A DNA stretch of 64,000 nucleotides from Actinopolyspora mortivallis DSM 44261 (lineage in GTDB: Bacteria; Actinomycetota; Actinomycetes; Mycobacteriales; Pseudonocardiaceae), in the NCBI RefSeq assembly GCF_000384035.1, contig NZ_KB913024.1, forward strand, positions 1,317,655-1,381,654, read 5' to 3'. The position numbers and the translations under genes were made by a program. Shown one piece after another: positions 15,812 through 28,467 of the stretch. How positions within the stretch are numbered: the stretch's first letter is position 1; each line of letters starts with the position of its first letter. The notes under the pieces are model-generated. The model was not told where the DNA came from and made no database searches. It saw nothing but the letters and a program-made list of their open reading frames with translations.

Positions 15812-16791
15812 CAGAATTCCGGATCATCGTTGTTGTCGTCCAGGCTGGCGTAGTTGACCCCGGCGGGCACGTTGGTCTCTGGATCCCACAGGTCGACCAC
15901 TCCGGTGGGGGCGTCTTTCTCGGGTGCGGCGCCACCGTTGAGGACGTAGCGGATGTCGCGGATCATGCGGGGGACGAGTCTGAGTAGTCGGGCGTTTTCA
16001 CGTAGCCGGTAGCGCATGTCCCGGTCGGGATGGGCGCTTTGGGCCAGGGCGAAAGCGATCGGAACGGTGAGTTCTGCTTTGTACAGATCGGCGATGTCGT
16101 AGGTGAAGGCGCGTTGGTTGTGCTCGTGGATGATGCCCAAGGCGGGCGAGGCACCGAGGCTGAGCAGCACGGCGGTGCATATTCCGTAGAGTGCGCTGTT
16201 GCCCGCGGTGATGGCCTGGTTGACCGGATCGCTGGCGCTGAAGTCGTGGGGATCGTAGGAGCGGCGGAACGGCCCCACCCGATGCTTTTTCGCCAGCGCC
16301 TTGTAGGTGGCTTTCATCCTGGCTCCCTCCAGGCTCCTCAACCGAGCTACGCCCGCGTCCTCCGGAGGTGATTCCCCGAAACGGAGTTGGAAGTGCCGGT
16401 GCGCCGCGGTGATGCGCTGGTCGTCATCGGTCAGGAGCTGGACTTGTTGATGCAACAGTTCGGTGGAGGTGCTTTCGTGCAGGAAGGCGGAATAGCAGCG
16501 CACTCCACCGGAACCCACCCAGCCGAGCACGGTCCCGTCTCTGGTCAAGGCGGTGACGGCGGCGTGGGTGACGCTGGTGCCCGGCCCGAGCAGGAGGCAG
16601 GCCAGGCTGGCGGTCGGTAAGTAGACGCGGTCGATCGTGCCGGTATCGGGGTGTTCGGTCTGTGCGCACACACCGTTGCGGTCGGCCACGACTCGAACGC
16701 TGTCCACGTAGAGATAGGTGATGCGGTCTTTGACCGGGTGGAGCCCGAGCACGCTGGGCGCACCGAGTGCTTGGGGAAGCCGTTGGTTCAC
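15811..16791 (-). CDS. cas1: CRISPR-associated Cas1 (type I-E)
   Basis: 326 residues from a GTG start that overlaps the cas6e stop by four bases. It has the Cas1 N-terminal beta domain (RITYLYVDSVRVVADRNGV). Metal ligands are visible in the helical domain: Glu in RSLEGARMKATYKALA, His in LGIIHEHNQRAFTYDIADLYKAE and Asp in the same motif. These correspond to the three catalytic residues of the spacer integrase. It works with Cas2 to integrate about 33-base spacers at the leader end, matching the spacer lengths in both arrays. Nothing suggests inactivation. Confidence 0.96.
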   Translation of the reverse strand: MNQRLPQALGAPSVLGLHPVKDRITYLYVDSVRVVADRNGVCAQTEHPDTGTIDRVYLPTASLACLLLGPGTSVTHAAVTALTRDGTVLGWVGSGGVRCYSAFLHESTSTELLHQQVQLLTDDDQRITAAHRHFQLRFGESPPEDAGVARLRSLEGARMKATYKALAKKHRVGPFRRSYDPHDFSASDPVNQAITAGNSALYGICTAVLLSLGASPALGIIHEHNQRAFTYDIADLYKAELTVPIAFALAQSAHPDRDMRYRLRENARLLRLVPRMIRDIRYVLNGGAAPEKDAPTGVVDLWDPETNVPAGVNYASLDDNNDDPEF

Positions 16792-17453
16792 CGGTCACCA
16801 CCCGTCAGGGGGACGAGGGACAGCATCCCGCAGCCGTAGGATTTCGCACGTCCGATTCCTTCCAGGACAGCGCGGAAGGTTGCCTCGGGATGAGTGACCG
16901 TGGCGCTCCCGTCGAACTGAGTGGCCCCGTGGTAGTGGGGTCGTCGTGAACGCTGCGATTTGTCCCCGACCAGTCGGTATTCACGGGTGAGCATGGCTGA
17001 TTCGAGCTCGAGTCCTGCCTCTTCGGCGCGACGGTGCCACCAGGCCACGGCATGGTCCCCGACTAGCTGGCGTCGTTGTTTCCTGCCTTCGTCGGTGGTT
17101 TCGATACGGGTGGGATTGGCGACGATCCGGTAACGGGCTCGCATCCCGACTTCCAGCGCGGTGAGCAGAGGACCGAGGTCGCGATGCGCGGTGGTGGCGT
17201 AGCCACGTGGGAGTCGGGTGGTGTCGGGGGTGAGGGTGGACTGGATGAGCACGACGGCTTCTGCGTGACTGTGTTCCACGCGGTGGAGAACACCGGCTTC
17301 GGCACGAGGGTTGTTTCCGAGCGAGTCGGGGAACAAGGACATGACACGGCGGTGCATTCGATCTACATTGGCCAGTTCCCGGCCGGTGGCCGGATGACGC
17401 GGGTTCAGCCGGAGTTGCGTCAGCATCGCCGTGCGTGGGGCGGTTGTGGTCAT
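16788..17453 (-). CDS. cas6e: CRISPR RNA endonuclease Cas6e
   Basis: 221 residues starting at the ATG that overlaps the cas5 stop. It is the RAMP-fold endonuclease that cuts pre-crRNA in each repeat and stays bound in Cascade. Visible features are TAMLTQLRLNPRHPATGRELANVDRMHRRVMSLFP with an early His, an RVEHSHAEAVVLIQS strand, and the glycine-rich C terminus GIGRAKSYGCGMLSLVPL, the G-loop typical of Cas6/CasE. The two arrays present hairpins with the same CCCCGC stem but loops TCAC or GCAA, so this one enzyme must accept both. Confidence 0.95.
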   Translation of the reverse strand: MTTTAPRTAMLTQLRLNPRHPATGRELANVDRMHRRVMSLFPDSLGNNPRAEAGVLHRVEHSHAEAVVLIQSTLTPDTTRLPRGYATTAHRDLGPLLTALEVGMRARYRIVANPTRIETTDEGRKQRRQLVGDHAVAWWHRRAEEAGLELESAMLTREYRLVGDKSQRSRRPHYHGATQFDGSATVTHPEATFRAVLEGIGRAKSYGCGMLSLVPLTGGDR

Positions 17454-18202
17454 GCGGCTTCCTCCAAGGCCGTGGAGAGGGCATCGAGGTAGTCGGTGCC
17501 GTACCCGCCGCACAGGCCGGCGGGGAGGACGCGCCGGTAGCGGTAGGCGGGACGGCTGTGGTAGCTGCGGTGGTCGGGGGTGAAATCCCGCGGGTCGTCG
17601 GCGACGTTGTCTGTCCAACCTGTGGGCTCGTCCGGAGGATGTTCGGAGACGAATTCCACGGTCACCGATTTCTCATGCGGAACAGGTCTAGCCAGCGGAA
17701 GACGCTGGTGCAACCAGGTGTGGGGGTCGTCCACTGCGGTGATCAGGAACGGAGTGTCCGGAGGACATGCTCGACGCCCGAGGTAGCCAGCCCAGTAGGG
17801 ATGACGCAGCGCTTGCTCAGCCTCGGTGAGCATCGTGCCGTCCGAGCTGGTCACCGCCACGGTGAACACTGCGTCGGACAAGTAGTGCCGGTTGGAGACC
17901 AGTGTGCCCGTGCCTTCTTGCCGGTAACCGCCTTTGGCGGTCGGGACGGTCTGCTTCGATGGCCGTCCCCCGCCGACGGTGTGGAAGTCGACGAGATGAG
18001 TACCGGGCCGGTCGATACGCACCAGAAACCGCAATGAGGAAAAACGCTCGGGGTTCATGGTACGGGGATGTCCTCCGGAGGCGGCGATGAGGCCGATTAG
18101 CCCGGAGCGGGTCGGGTAGGGGTGTGTGTCCCGTTCGGTCCAAGCCGAATGGGTGCCCCACGACTGCAGGGGTCCGCCCAGACGGAGTAGGAGCCCACTC
18201 AT
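17450..18202 (-). CDS. cas5e: Cascade subunit Cas5 (type I-E)
   Basis: 250 residues beginning MSGLLLRLGGPLQSWGTHSAWTERDT, the standard Cas5/CasD start, with TRSGLIGLIAAS and the later VGGGRPSKQTVPTAKGGYRQ. It caps the 5' handle of crRNA in the Cascade complex. A four-base ATGA overlap with both the cas7 stop (18199) and the cas6e start indicates translational coupling. Length is normal for the family. Confidence 0.95.
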   Translation of the reverse strand: MSGLLLRLGGPLQSWGTHSAWTERDTHPYPTRSGLIGLIAASGGHPRTMNPERFSSLRFLVRIDRPGTHLVDFHTVGGGRPSKQTVPTAKGGYRQEGTGTLVSNRHYLSDAVFTVAVTSSDGTMLTEAEQALRHPYWAGYLGRRACPPDTPFLITAVDDPHTWLHQRLPLARPVPHEKSVTVEFVSEHPPDEPTGWTDNVADDPRDFTPDHRSYHSRPAYRYRRVLPAGLCGGYGTDYLDALSTALEEAA

Positions 18203-19392
18203 GCCGCATCCCCCGCTCGGTTCGTGCTGTCAGTAATCAGGTCGTGCAGGCTGTCGTAGCCTTCGCCGAGTTGGTCGTAGGGCTCGGCGGCGATCGAGGC
18301 GTGGCCGTGCCAGAACAGTCCGTCGGTGCCGAGGAAACGGTGCAGCCTGCCGGTGTAGTGGGCGAGCTGCTCACGCGACGGTTCCGCGTAGCCGCTTCCG
18401 TTGTGGCTGCGCACGGGCTTTTCGAACGCTCCCGCCAGCGACAGCGGATCGTGCCGCAGCGCCAGATACACCAGCTCGGGACGGGTGGTGGCTCCGGTGG
18501 TGCGCTGCTTTCCGCTGGGGACGGCTTCACAGAAGGCGCGCAGGTAGGCGTCGACCACTCGTAGGGCGTCGTCGAAGCCGTCCCGCGTCTTGTCCGTACC
18601 GCTGAGGTTGGTGGCGAGGTCGGTGAGGTTGACGCTGCTGTAGCGGTAGAACACACCGCTGGTGAACTCGGCTGTGGCCAAATGTCCGGAGCCTGTCGCA
18701 GCCGGGGGATTGAGGTCGTCGACGGCAGTGAAGAAGTCGAAGTCCATCGCTGATTCGTGTGTGGTGAACGCGTGGGCGAACAGACTCGCCCCGTCGACGC
18801 GGTGGCCGGGGATCTCGGCCAGCATCCGTCCGAGCAGGTTGATCGAGGGGGAACGGCGACGCAGGATGTCCTCCACGGTGGCCACCGGTAGCACCGGCCG
18901 CAGCTTGTCCTGTTTCTTCGGACGTTCCTTCTTGGTGACTTCCTGCTGCGACGGCAACGGCATGTCCGCGATGGCATCGGGGTACTGCTCGGCCAGGTCC
19001 GAGAGTTCCGTGATCACAGCTCGAGGAACCCAGAACAGCACATCGGACTGGTCGTCGTCCGGCGTGGGGAACAACCCGCCTTCCTTGGTGTCTTTGCGGG
19101 TCGCTGCCTGGTCCGCGCTGATCAGCACCGCACGTCCGGCCTTGCGGGCCGTGTCGTGATCCCAGCCGCGGTGTTCCAGCTCCTCCTGCACGGCTTTGGG
19201 GATTCGACGGGTGCGGACCGTGGGTTCGTCGAGTTGCTGTTCGAGTTCGAAACGGACGGCGCGTTTCCAGGATTGACTGGACACGCGTGTGCGCGTCGAT
19301 CCACCGTAGACACAGCTTTTCGGGCTGCCCAGCGCGTCGCGGTTCAAGTTCGAGTACGGGACAGGCTGCAAGGCGTGAATGTCCAGGTGCAT
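18199..19392 (-). CDS. cas7e: Cascade backbone subunit Cas7 (Cse4/CasC)
   Basis: 397 residues from the ATG at 19392, which follows AAAGGAAAG. It starts HLDIHALQPVPYSNLNRDALGSPKS, then YGGSTRTRVSSQSWKRAVR, the hallmark RVSSQ(S/C)WKR segment of Cas7e. Internal ADMPLPSQQEV and a C-terminal VRSHNGSGYAEPSREQL fit the family. Six copies form the crRNA-bound spine of Cascade in characterised I-E systems. A gap of 71 bases separates it from cse2, the largest gap in the operon, so an internal promoter is possible but none is clear. Confidence 0.95.
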   Translation of the reverse strand: MHLDIHALQPVPYSNLNRDALGSPKSCVYGGSTRTRVSSQSWKRAVRFELEQQLDEPTVRTRRIPKAVQEELEHRGWDHDTARKAGRAVLISADQAATRKDTKEGGLFPTPDDDQSDVLFWVPRAVITELSDLAEQYPDAIADMPLPSQQEVTKKERPKKQDKLRPVLPVATVEDILRRRSPSINLLGRMLAEIPGHRVDGASLFAHAFTTHESAMDFDFFTAVDDLNPPAATGSGHLATAEFTSGVFYRYSSVNLTDLATNLSGTDKTRDGFDDALRVVDAYLRAFCEAVPSGKQRTTGATTRPELVYLALRHDPLSLAGAFEKPVRSHNGSGYAEPSREQLAHYTGRLHRFLGTDGLFWHGHASIAAEPYDQLGEGYDSLHDLITDSTNRAGDAA

Positions 19393-19463
19393 GTTCTTTC
19401 CTTTCGGAATTCCTTGTCTGTTTCTTGGGCCGATGCCGGAGAAGATCGAGAAGGGGGTGGAGT

Positions 19464-20000
19464 TTATGAGGAGGAAGTTGTGGAGGCGAGGGAACGGTAG
19501 TAGCTCTGCAGCCAGGTCTTGGCGATTCGGCGAGACTGCCAGGGCCAGCGACCGGCATCGTCGAACAGCCGCGCGAAATCGACCGGTATCCCGGTGTCGC
19601 GCAGCGCGAGTACGACGGTGGTGAGGTACCGGCAGAGCGTACCGGGGTTTTGGCGGACCACGAGATGCAGGTAGTTCTCCGTGGTGGCGGGGGCGAGTAC
19701 GTGGTGTTGGGTGGCGAAGGCCAAGGACTCGCCGAGATCGCGGGGGGCGTTCTCCACGGTGGGGACGGCGGTTTCGGGGGCGTGTGCGATGAGTGCGGCG
19801 ATCGTGTAGTGGACGCGTTCCTTGTCGGGGTGGATATCTTCCTCCAGCCACGGGGCGACGAAAGAGTGCATGCGGTGGCACTGGTCGGGTTCTCGTCCTA
19901 TCCCGGTGCGCAGCGCGGTGCGTATGGCCGGGTTCGCAGTGGCCTGGGTGGCGATGTCGGTGACGAAGCGGGTCGCGTAGTCGCTGGCTGCACGGGTCAT
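19464..20000 (-). CDS. cse2: Cascade small subunit Cse2 (CasB)
   Basis: 178 residues, mostly helical and of the usual small-subunit size. Recognisable stretches are NPAIRTALRTGIGREPDQCHRMHSFVAPWL, VHYTIAALIAHAP, and the C-terminal YLTTVVLALRDTGIPVDFARLFDDAGRWPWQSRRIAKTWLQSYYR. The last (R.L..L......G...D...L..DL..W) is the conserved Cse2 end. Two copies stabilise the R-loop in Cascade. It starts 13 bases after the cse1 stop with GAGGAAA upstream. Confidence 0.92.
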   Translation of the reverse strand: MTRAASDYATRFVTDIATQATANPAIRTALRTGIGREPDQCHRMHSFVAPWLEEDIHPDKERVHYTIAALIAHAPETAVPTVENAPRDLGESLAFATQHHVLAPATTENYLHLVVRQNPGTLCRYLTTVVLALRDTGIPVDFARLFDDAGRWPWQSRRIAKTWLQSYYRSLASTTSSS

Positions 20001-20013
20001 GGGTGGTTTCCTC

Positions 20014-24140
<4,127 letters not shown>

Positions 24141-24528
24141 TGGACCCCAAAGTTCTTTGGTAGAACAGCCAACCTTTGTGAAGGTTACTGTAACTGGCTG
24201 GGGACTTGGGGTGAACAAGGGGGTCGACGCTGACCTGATCTGCTAGCTCTATCCGAAGAGTTCAGTGCAACGAGGTTGTCTTCTTGTCGCTCCACAAGCA
24301 GCACGGTATGCGCCCATTGAGGGGACGGAGACACTTACTGGTGTACTGTTCGACTACCCTTAGGGGAGATCCCCACACGGTGGGGGTGTACCGGTTGGCT
24401 GTTCGACGAGAGGTGTCTTGTCGCAGTTCCCCACGACCACGTAGCAGGGCCTGATCACGGACCGAATTACCTGATCAGAACTCTGTTCGCTAGTGGGGGG
24501 AGGCCACGGTTAACAAGAGTGGAAGCGA
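24141..24528. other. Noncoding region between cas3 and array 2
   Basis: No gene is supported on either strand. It should carry the cas operon promoter (reading -). Short runs such as GGGGAGATCCCC near 24364 form local inverted repeats. No leader-like block homologous to 15447-15492 occurs here, which agrees with array 2 having its leader at the far (26041) end. Confidence 0.5.
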
Positions 24529-24572
24529 CCTCTGACGGTGGTAGTACCTCAGCGTGCCGCCACCGTCAGAGG
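24529..24572. terminator. 13-bp perfect inverted repeat beyond the distal end of array 2
   Basis: CCTCTGACGGTGG (24529-24541) pairs exactly with 24560-24572 around an 18-base loop. It lies just past the leader-distal degenerate repeats of array 2, on the side where the - strand array transcript would end. A terminator for the pre-crRNA is the simplest reading; an operator is possible. Confidence 0.45.
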
Positions 24573-24614
24573 CCGGGTCTTCCTGCTATTTATCGGTGAC
24601 TCAGAGCATCTTCG

Positions 24615-26040
24615 GTCTCACACCGCTCGCGTGGGGAGTTCGACGGCCTCGGCGGCGAGCAACGTGTCCAAGGCTCACCCCCGCTCGCGCGGGGAAAACG
24701 CGTTGGCGACGGCGGCGGGGTTGGACGCGGAGGGCTCACCCCCGCTTGCGCGGGGAATCCTGGCCGCCTCGACCAGGGATGACAGATCCACGGGGCTCAC
24801 CCCCGCTTGCGCGGGGAATCCCACGCGAAGGCCACGCCGACGGCAGCCGCCGACGGCTCACCCCCGCTTGCGCGGGGAATCCGACCGCCGCCGGAAACGC
24901 CGCCGCACCGGCGCCGGCTCACCCCCGCTTGCGCGGGGAATCCTGCGGGTCGGTCATGTCACAGACCCGCAGCTGCGGCTCACCCCCGCTTGCGCGGGGA
25001 ATCCGCGCCGCACTCAGCGGGCCAACCTACGGGCAGAGGCTCACCCCCGCTTGCGCGGGGAATCCCGTCGCAGGAAAGTCCGGGCGCTCTCGCTGGCGGG
25101 CTCACCCCCGCTTGCGCGGGGAATCCTAGACGAGGCTGACCGCGAGGCGCGCGAATATCGGCTCACCCCCGCTTGCGCGGGGAATCCATCACGCGTCGTA
25201 GGGGTGTACGAACAGCTCCGGGCTCACCCCCGCTTGCGCGGGGAATCCAATGTCAGATACTGACCAAGGGTCCCATCCTGCGGCTCACCCCCGCTTGCGC
25301 GGGGAATCCGGGTACATACCGGTCAGGAACGGGTACCATTGAGGCTCACCCCCGCTTGCGCGGGGAATCCTACACGTGGAAGAAAACCGCAGGTCATACA
25401 GCCGGCTCACCCCCGCTTGCGCGGGGAATCCACATGTCAGAGTTTTACGCCAGGTCTCACGACGGGCTCACCCCCGCTTGCGCGGGGAATCCGGTCTTGC
25501 GGTGGAACGCGAGAGAGTCGTCCACGGCTCACCCCCGCTTGCGCGGGGAATCCCCTCGGGCTCCGACATAGACGTGGCGGAGGTCGGCTCACCCCCGCTT
25601 GCGCGGGGAATCCGTCAACGCCTGCAAGCGTGGGGTGCCCAGCCTGGGCTCACCCCCGCTTGCGCGGGGAATCCTCCATGTACGTGGAGATGTGCTCGTA
25701 GGCCTGGGGCTCACCCCCGCTTGCGCGGGGAATCCCGAACCAGCTCGCAGACCACCCCGTAGTCTTCGGGCTCACCCCCGCTTGCGCGGGGAATCCGGCA
25801 GCTGACCGCGGCGTTTCGGGCGGCCGGGAGGCTCACCCCCGCTTGCGCGGGGAATCCTAAGAGCATCCTCCTCGCCCAGCTAGCGTCGTGGGCTCACCCC
25901 CGCTTGCGCGGGGAATCCGGATAATGCCACGATTGAAAGAAAAGGCCGAGCGGCTCACCCCCGCTTGCGCGGGGAATCCCGAACTCCTCGGTGGCTATCG
26001 CAAGAGCCTCAGGGCTCACCCCCGCTTGCGCGGGGAATCC
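24615..26040 (-). CRISPR. CRISPR array 2 (type I-E), 23 repeats plus one degenerate
   Basis: 28-base repeats, + strand form GGCTCACCCCCGCT followed by TGCGCGGGGAATCC. They run from 24672 and 24733 in steps of 61 to 25526, then 25586, 25647 and on to 26013-26040. One spacer is 32 bases, the rest 33, giving 22 spacers between 23 repeats. The repeat at 24672 is altered (CTCGC centre, AAAAC end). A further degraded unit lies at about 24615-24642. Decay at the 24.6 kb end marks it as leader-distal; the leader is at 26041. On the transcribed (-) strand the stem CCCCGC/GCGGGG has a GCAA loop, unlike array 1. Confidence 0.96.
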
Positions 26041-26086
26041 CCTTTTTGTGCTGGGAAAATCAGAGTGGGTTACCGTTTTGTGATCT
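26041..26086 (-). promoter_or_regulatory. CRISPR array 2 leader, with copied cas2 3' end
   Basis: The 46 bases next to the last repeat align without gaps to the leader of array 1 (15447-15492). CTTTTTGTGCTGGGAAAAT is identical, about nine bases differ, then TTACCGTTTTGTGATCT is identical. The second block encodes the last codons and stop of cas2 at array 1 but has no cas2 gene here. The leader was therefore probably duplicated from a cas2-array junction. Confidence 0.65.
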
Positions 26087-26736
26087 TGTGGTGTGCTCGC
26101 TTGCCGCGATGTCGGAAGGTGTGGGGAGGGGCATCGACGATCAGTCTGTCATCGAAGGCGTAGTTCGTGTAGCCGCATGGTCGTGTTTGCCTCGAGCAGC
26201 GTGTGAACTCTGGCTGCTACGCGGGCTGGTGACCGGACCGGACGAGTGTCGTCAATAAGCATCTTTGTCAAGGAAACACTGACGTCGTTGTAGATCAGGT
26301 GATACTTCGATCCGGTTGTGTCTCGCTTGACCGCGAAGGGAACGGTTATCGAGCCGCCCTTTCTATGCGGAGGTGGGAAAGGCCGTGATGTTGAGAACAG
26401 TCGCCCCGCTCGGCATGTTTAGCTCGGCCCGAACCACAGCTTCTGCACAGCTCATCTCTCTGGATGCCGGTGGATCACACGAACGGCCTCCTTACGCTCT
26501 TGAGCGAGCAACGACGGTTTCGGGCCTGTCTGTTGGCAGCGCACACCGGCAGCAGAGGCTCGGCCGATGCCTAGTGAGCTTCGGAGAGGATTCGCGGAAC
26601 TGATGGTGGTCTCCGGGGCAAAATCGGACGTGACCGTAGGGCGTGTGGCACGCTCGCTCGGTGTGCGGTTGGTCCTGTCGCGGACATGTTGATTTCCCAG
26701 ATGCGCGATAGCGAGTGTGCTTCGAGGGGAGAGGTC
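26087..26736. other. Noncoding stretch after array 2
   Basis: About 650 bases with no gene I can support on either strand. It separates the array 2 leader from the AbrB-like/integrase pair. A - strand frame of about 60 codons ends in the copied cas2 stop, but it has no recognisable similarity or start. Confidence 0.4.
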
Positions 26737-27204
26737 GTGTCGTCGAAATCCAGAGCGGAGCGTGTTGTCGAGGGCCTCGTTCCGGTGGGAAGACCGACTG
26801 GTGGTCGGGTTCCGCGGCTTCCGGTGGCGGCGTTGTCGTCGACCGGTACGAGCTCGATGACCTATGGGATCGCGGCTGTTGATGCGAGTGGCCGGGTGAG
26901 TGAGCGTGGTGTGCTGCGGTCTTTGGGCTGGCGAACCGGCGATCGTGTTCGGGCGTGGTGCTCTGGGAACGCGGTGATCGTGCGGAGCTGTGTGGAAGGT
27001 GAGCTCGCGGCTGCCGAACGGGGGAGAGGGCCGATTCCGAGTTTGCTGCGTGAGCGGTGCGCGATTCGTCCCGGAGATCGTGTGTTGTTGGCGGGCTCCG
27101 TCGAGTACGGAGTGCTCATCGTACACACGATGTCGACGGTGGAGGCGATGCTCGCGTGCCATCACGCAGCACATGACGGCCAGGAGGCGGGGGAGGCGTT
27201 GTGA
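26737..27204 (+). CDS. AbrB/SpoVT-like small DNA-binding protein
   Basis: 155 residues from the GTG at 26737, which follows GGGGAGAGG; an ATG at 26686 lacks a ribosome site. The sequence has two repeated swapped-hairpin-like segments: YGIAAVDASGRVSERGVLRSLGWRTGDRVRAW and then IPSLLRERCAIRPGDRVLLAGSVEYGVLIVH. The second has the R...I.PGD.V.L pattern of AbrB/MazE-type folds. Function is not known. Its stop overlaps the GTG of the integrase frame by four bases, so the two form an operon. A 5'-truncated paralogue followed by the same integrase lies at 9828-10368, across the CRISPR locus. It may regulate the integrase (inference). Confidence 0.6.
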   Translation: MSSKSRAERVVEGLVPVGRPTGGRVPRLPVAALSSTGTSSMTYGIAAVDASGRVSERGVLRSLGWRTGDRVRAWCSGNAVIVRSCVEGELAAAERGRGPIPSLLRERCAIRPGDRVLLAGSVEYGVLIVHTMSTVEAMLACHHAAHDGQEAGEAL

Positions 27205-28252
27205 GTTCCTACGACGCACTCAGTCCGGATACCGGTCATCATCCGGCTGAGGTGGAGGCAGCGCGGCTGGTGTTGACCCGGATGGGCGTTTCTCCGGAGG
27301 AGCTCGTCAACACACCAGGTCAGCGGAAGACGGTGCCTGTGTTCGCCGAGTACGTTCCCCGGGTGGCCGAGGCGGTCTCGGTGGGGACTTCTCGGGCGTA
27401 TCGGTCGTACTGGAATCGGGTCGTACGTGAGTGGGGAGAACGTCGACTGGATGAGCCCACCCCTCGGAGATTCGTCGGCTCGCCGAGCACATCCGCGGTC
27501 AGGTCATGCACCGGCGCAACACACGTGGCGGTTGCTGCGCGGTGGAACACCTGATCGCGGCGTTGCGGTGCATATACAGTCACGCGGTGGCCGACGGGCT
27601 GCTCGACGAGGCGGACAACCCCGCCCTGCGGGTGCGAAAGCCCCGTCGGTTGCCGAGTACGCGGCGGGGGCTGTCGGACGAGAGCATGGCCGCGATCAAC
27701 CGGGTGGCCGGTCAGACCGGCAACGACCCGATGCTGGACACGCTGTTGCTGCGGTTGCACACCGAGACCGCCTGCCGTAGGGGAGGGGCGTTGGCCTTAA
27801 CCCTTGCCGATCTGGATGAGACGCAGTGTGTGGTTCTGCTGCGAGAGAAAAACGATACCGTGCGCTGGCAGCCTGTCTCCCCGACGCTCATGCGTCATCT
27901 TCGTGAGCACGCCGAGCAACGCGGTGCCGAGACTTCCGATGATGCCCTGCTGCGGTACCGCTCGGGAAAACCGTTGACTCGACGGCGCTACGACCATCTC
28001 TGGCACCGGCTGGGCCAGCATCTGCCGTGGGTGGCCACGCAGCAGATCAGCACCCACTGGCTGCGGCACACCACCCTCACGTGGGTGGAGCGCCACTTCG
28101 GCTACGCCATCGCTCGTGCCTGGGCCGGGCACACCGACTCCAGTCATGCCAGTGCGACCACCATGTATATTCGTGCTGATCTTGCCGATATCGCCACCGC
28201 CCTGGCGGCACTCACCGGCGAGCGGCACCCTCTGGCCGAATCCCGGAAATGA
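27201..28252 (+). pseudogene. Tyrosine recombinase/integrase with one frameshift
   Basis: The N-terminal core-binding half (EVEAARLVLTRMGVSPEELV, then AEYVPRVAEAVSVGTSRAYRSYWNRVVREWGERRLDEPTP) is in the frame from 27201. The rest, from EIRRLAEHIRGQVMHRRN onward, is one frame away, so a single base is missing near 27462 in a run of C. The catalytic domain looks intact: Arg in HTETACRRGGALALTL, HWLRHTTLTW with the H-x-x-R box, WAGHTDSSHASATTMYI with His and the Tyr nucleophile. A sequencing error or recoding could restore it. Otherwise the integrase is dead by one recent event. Confidence 0.7.
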
Positions 28253-28413
28253 TCCGAGACCTTCACAGGATTCCGCCATGGCAGCGGAGACTCCACTGCC
28301 GATATCTCTGCTGAGCTGGCGGTGTCGACGTACGAGCACACATCGTTCGTGACTTCGCGAAGTGGTGCTCCTCGTGTGTGACAGGCCGATGGTCTGTTAC
28401 GGTCTCGGTATGC

Positions 28414-28438
28414 TTTCCCCAAAGTGGGGAAATTTCCC
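28414..28438. promoter_or_regulatory. Overlapping palindromes downstream of the integrase
   Basis: TTTCCCCA (28414-28421) pairs with TGGGGAAA (28425-28432) across three bases. It overlaps the perfect 12-mer GGGAAATTTCCC at 28427-28438. Such compact overlapping dyads look like a regulator or partition-protein site. No adjacent gene is clearly its target. Confidence 0.35.
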
Positions 28439-28440
28439 TG

Positions 28441-28467
28441 GTCGGAGGACTCCAGTCCTCCTCCGAC
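28441..28467. terminator. Hairpin downstream of the integrase
   Basis: GTCGGAGGACT (28441-28451) pairs with AGTCCTC-C-TCCGAC (28454-28467) with one bulge and a two-base loop, the usual look of an actinobacterial terminator. It directly follows the overlapping palindromes and could end + strand transcription from the integrase pair. Confidence 0.4.

Noticed and set aside
24141-24614. A leader for array 2 on the cas3 side
   Set aside because: No similarity to the array 1 leader, and the repeats at this end are degenerate, so the leader is at 26041.
24538-26258. Several 60-240 codon frames across array 2 (and similar ones across array 1) rich in LTPACAGNP or HPRLRGES-type repeats
   Set aside because: They are translations of CRISPR repeats and spacers, periodic at 61 bases, and not proteins.
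27201-27554. A separate 117-residue protein
   Set aside because: Its first 85 or so residues are the N-terminal half of the integrase; the remaining tail is out-of-frame readthrough after the frameshift.
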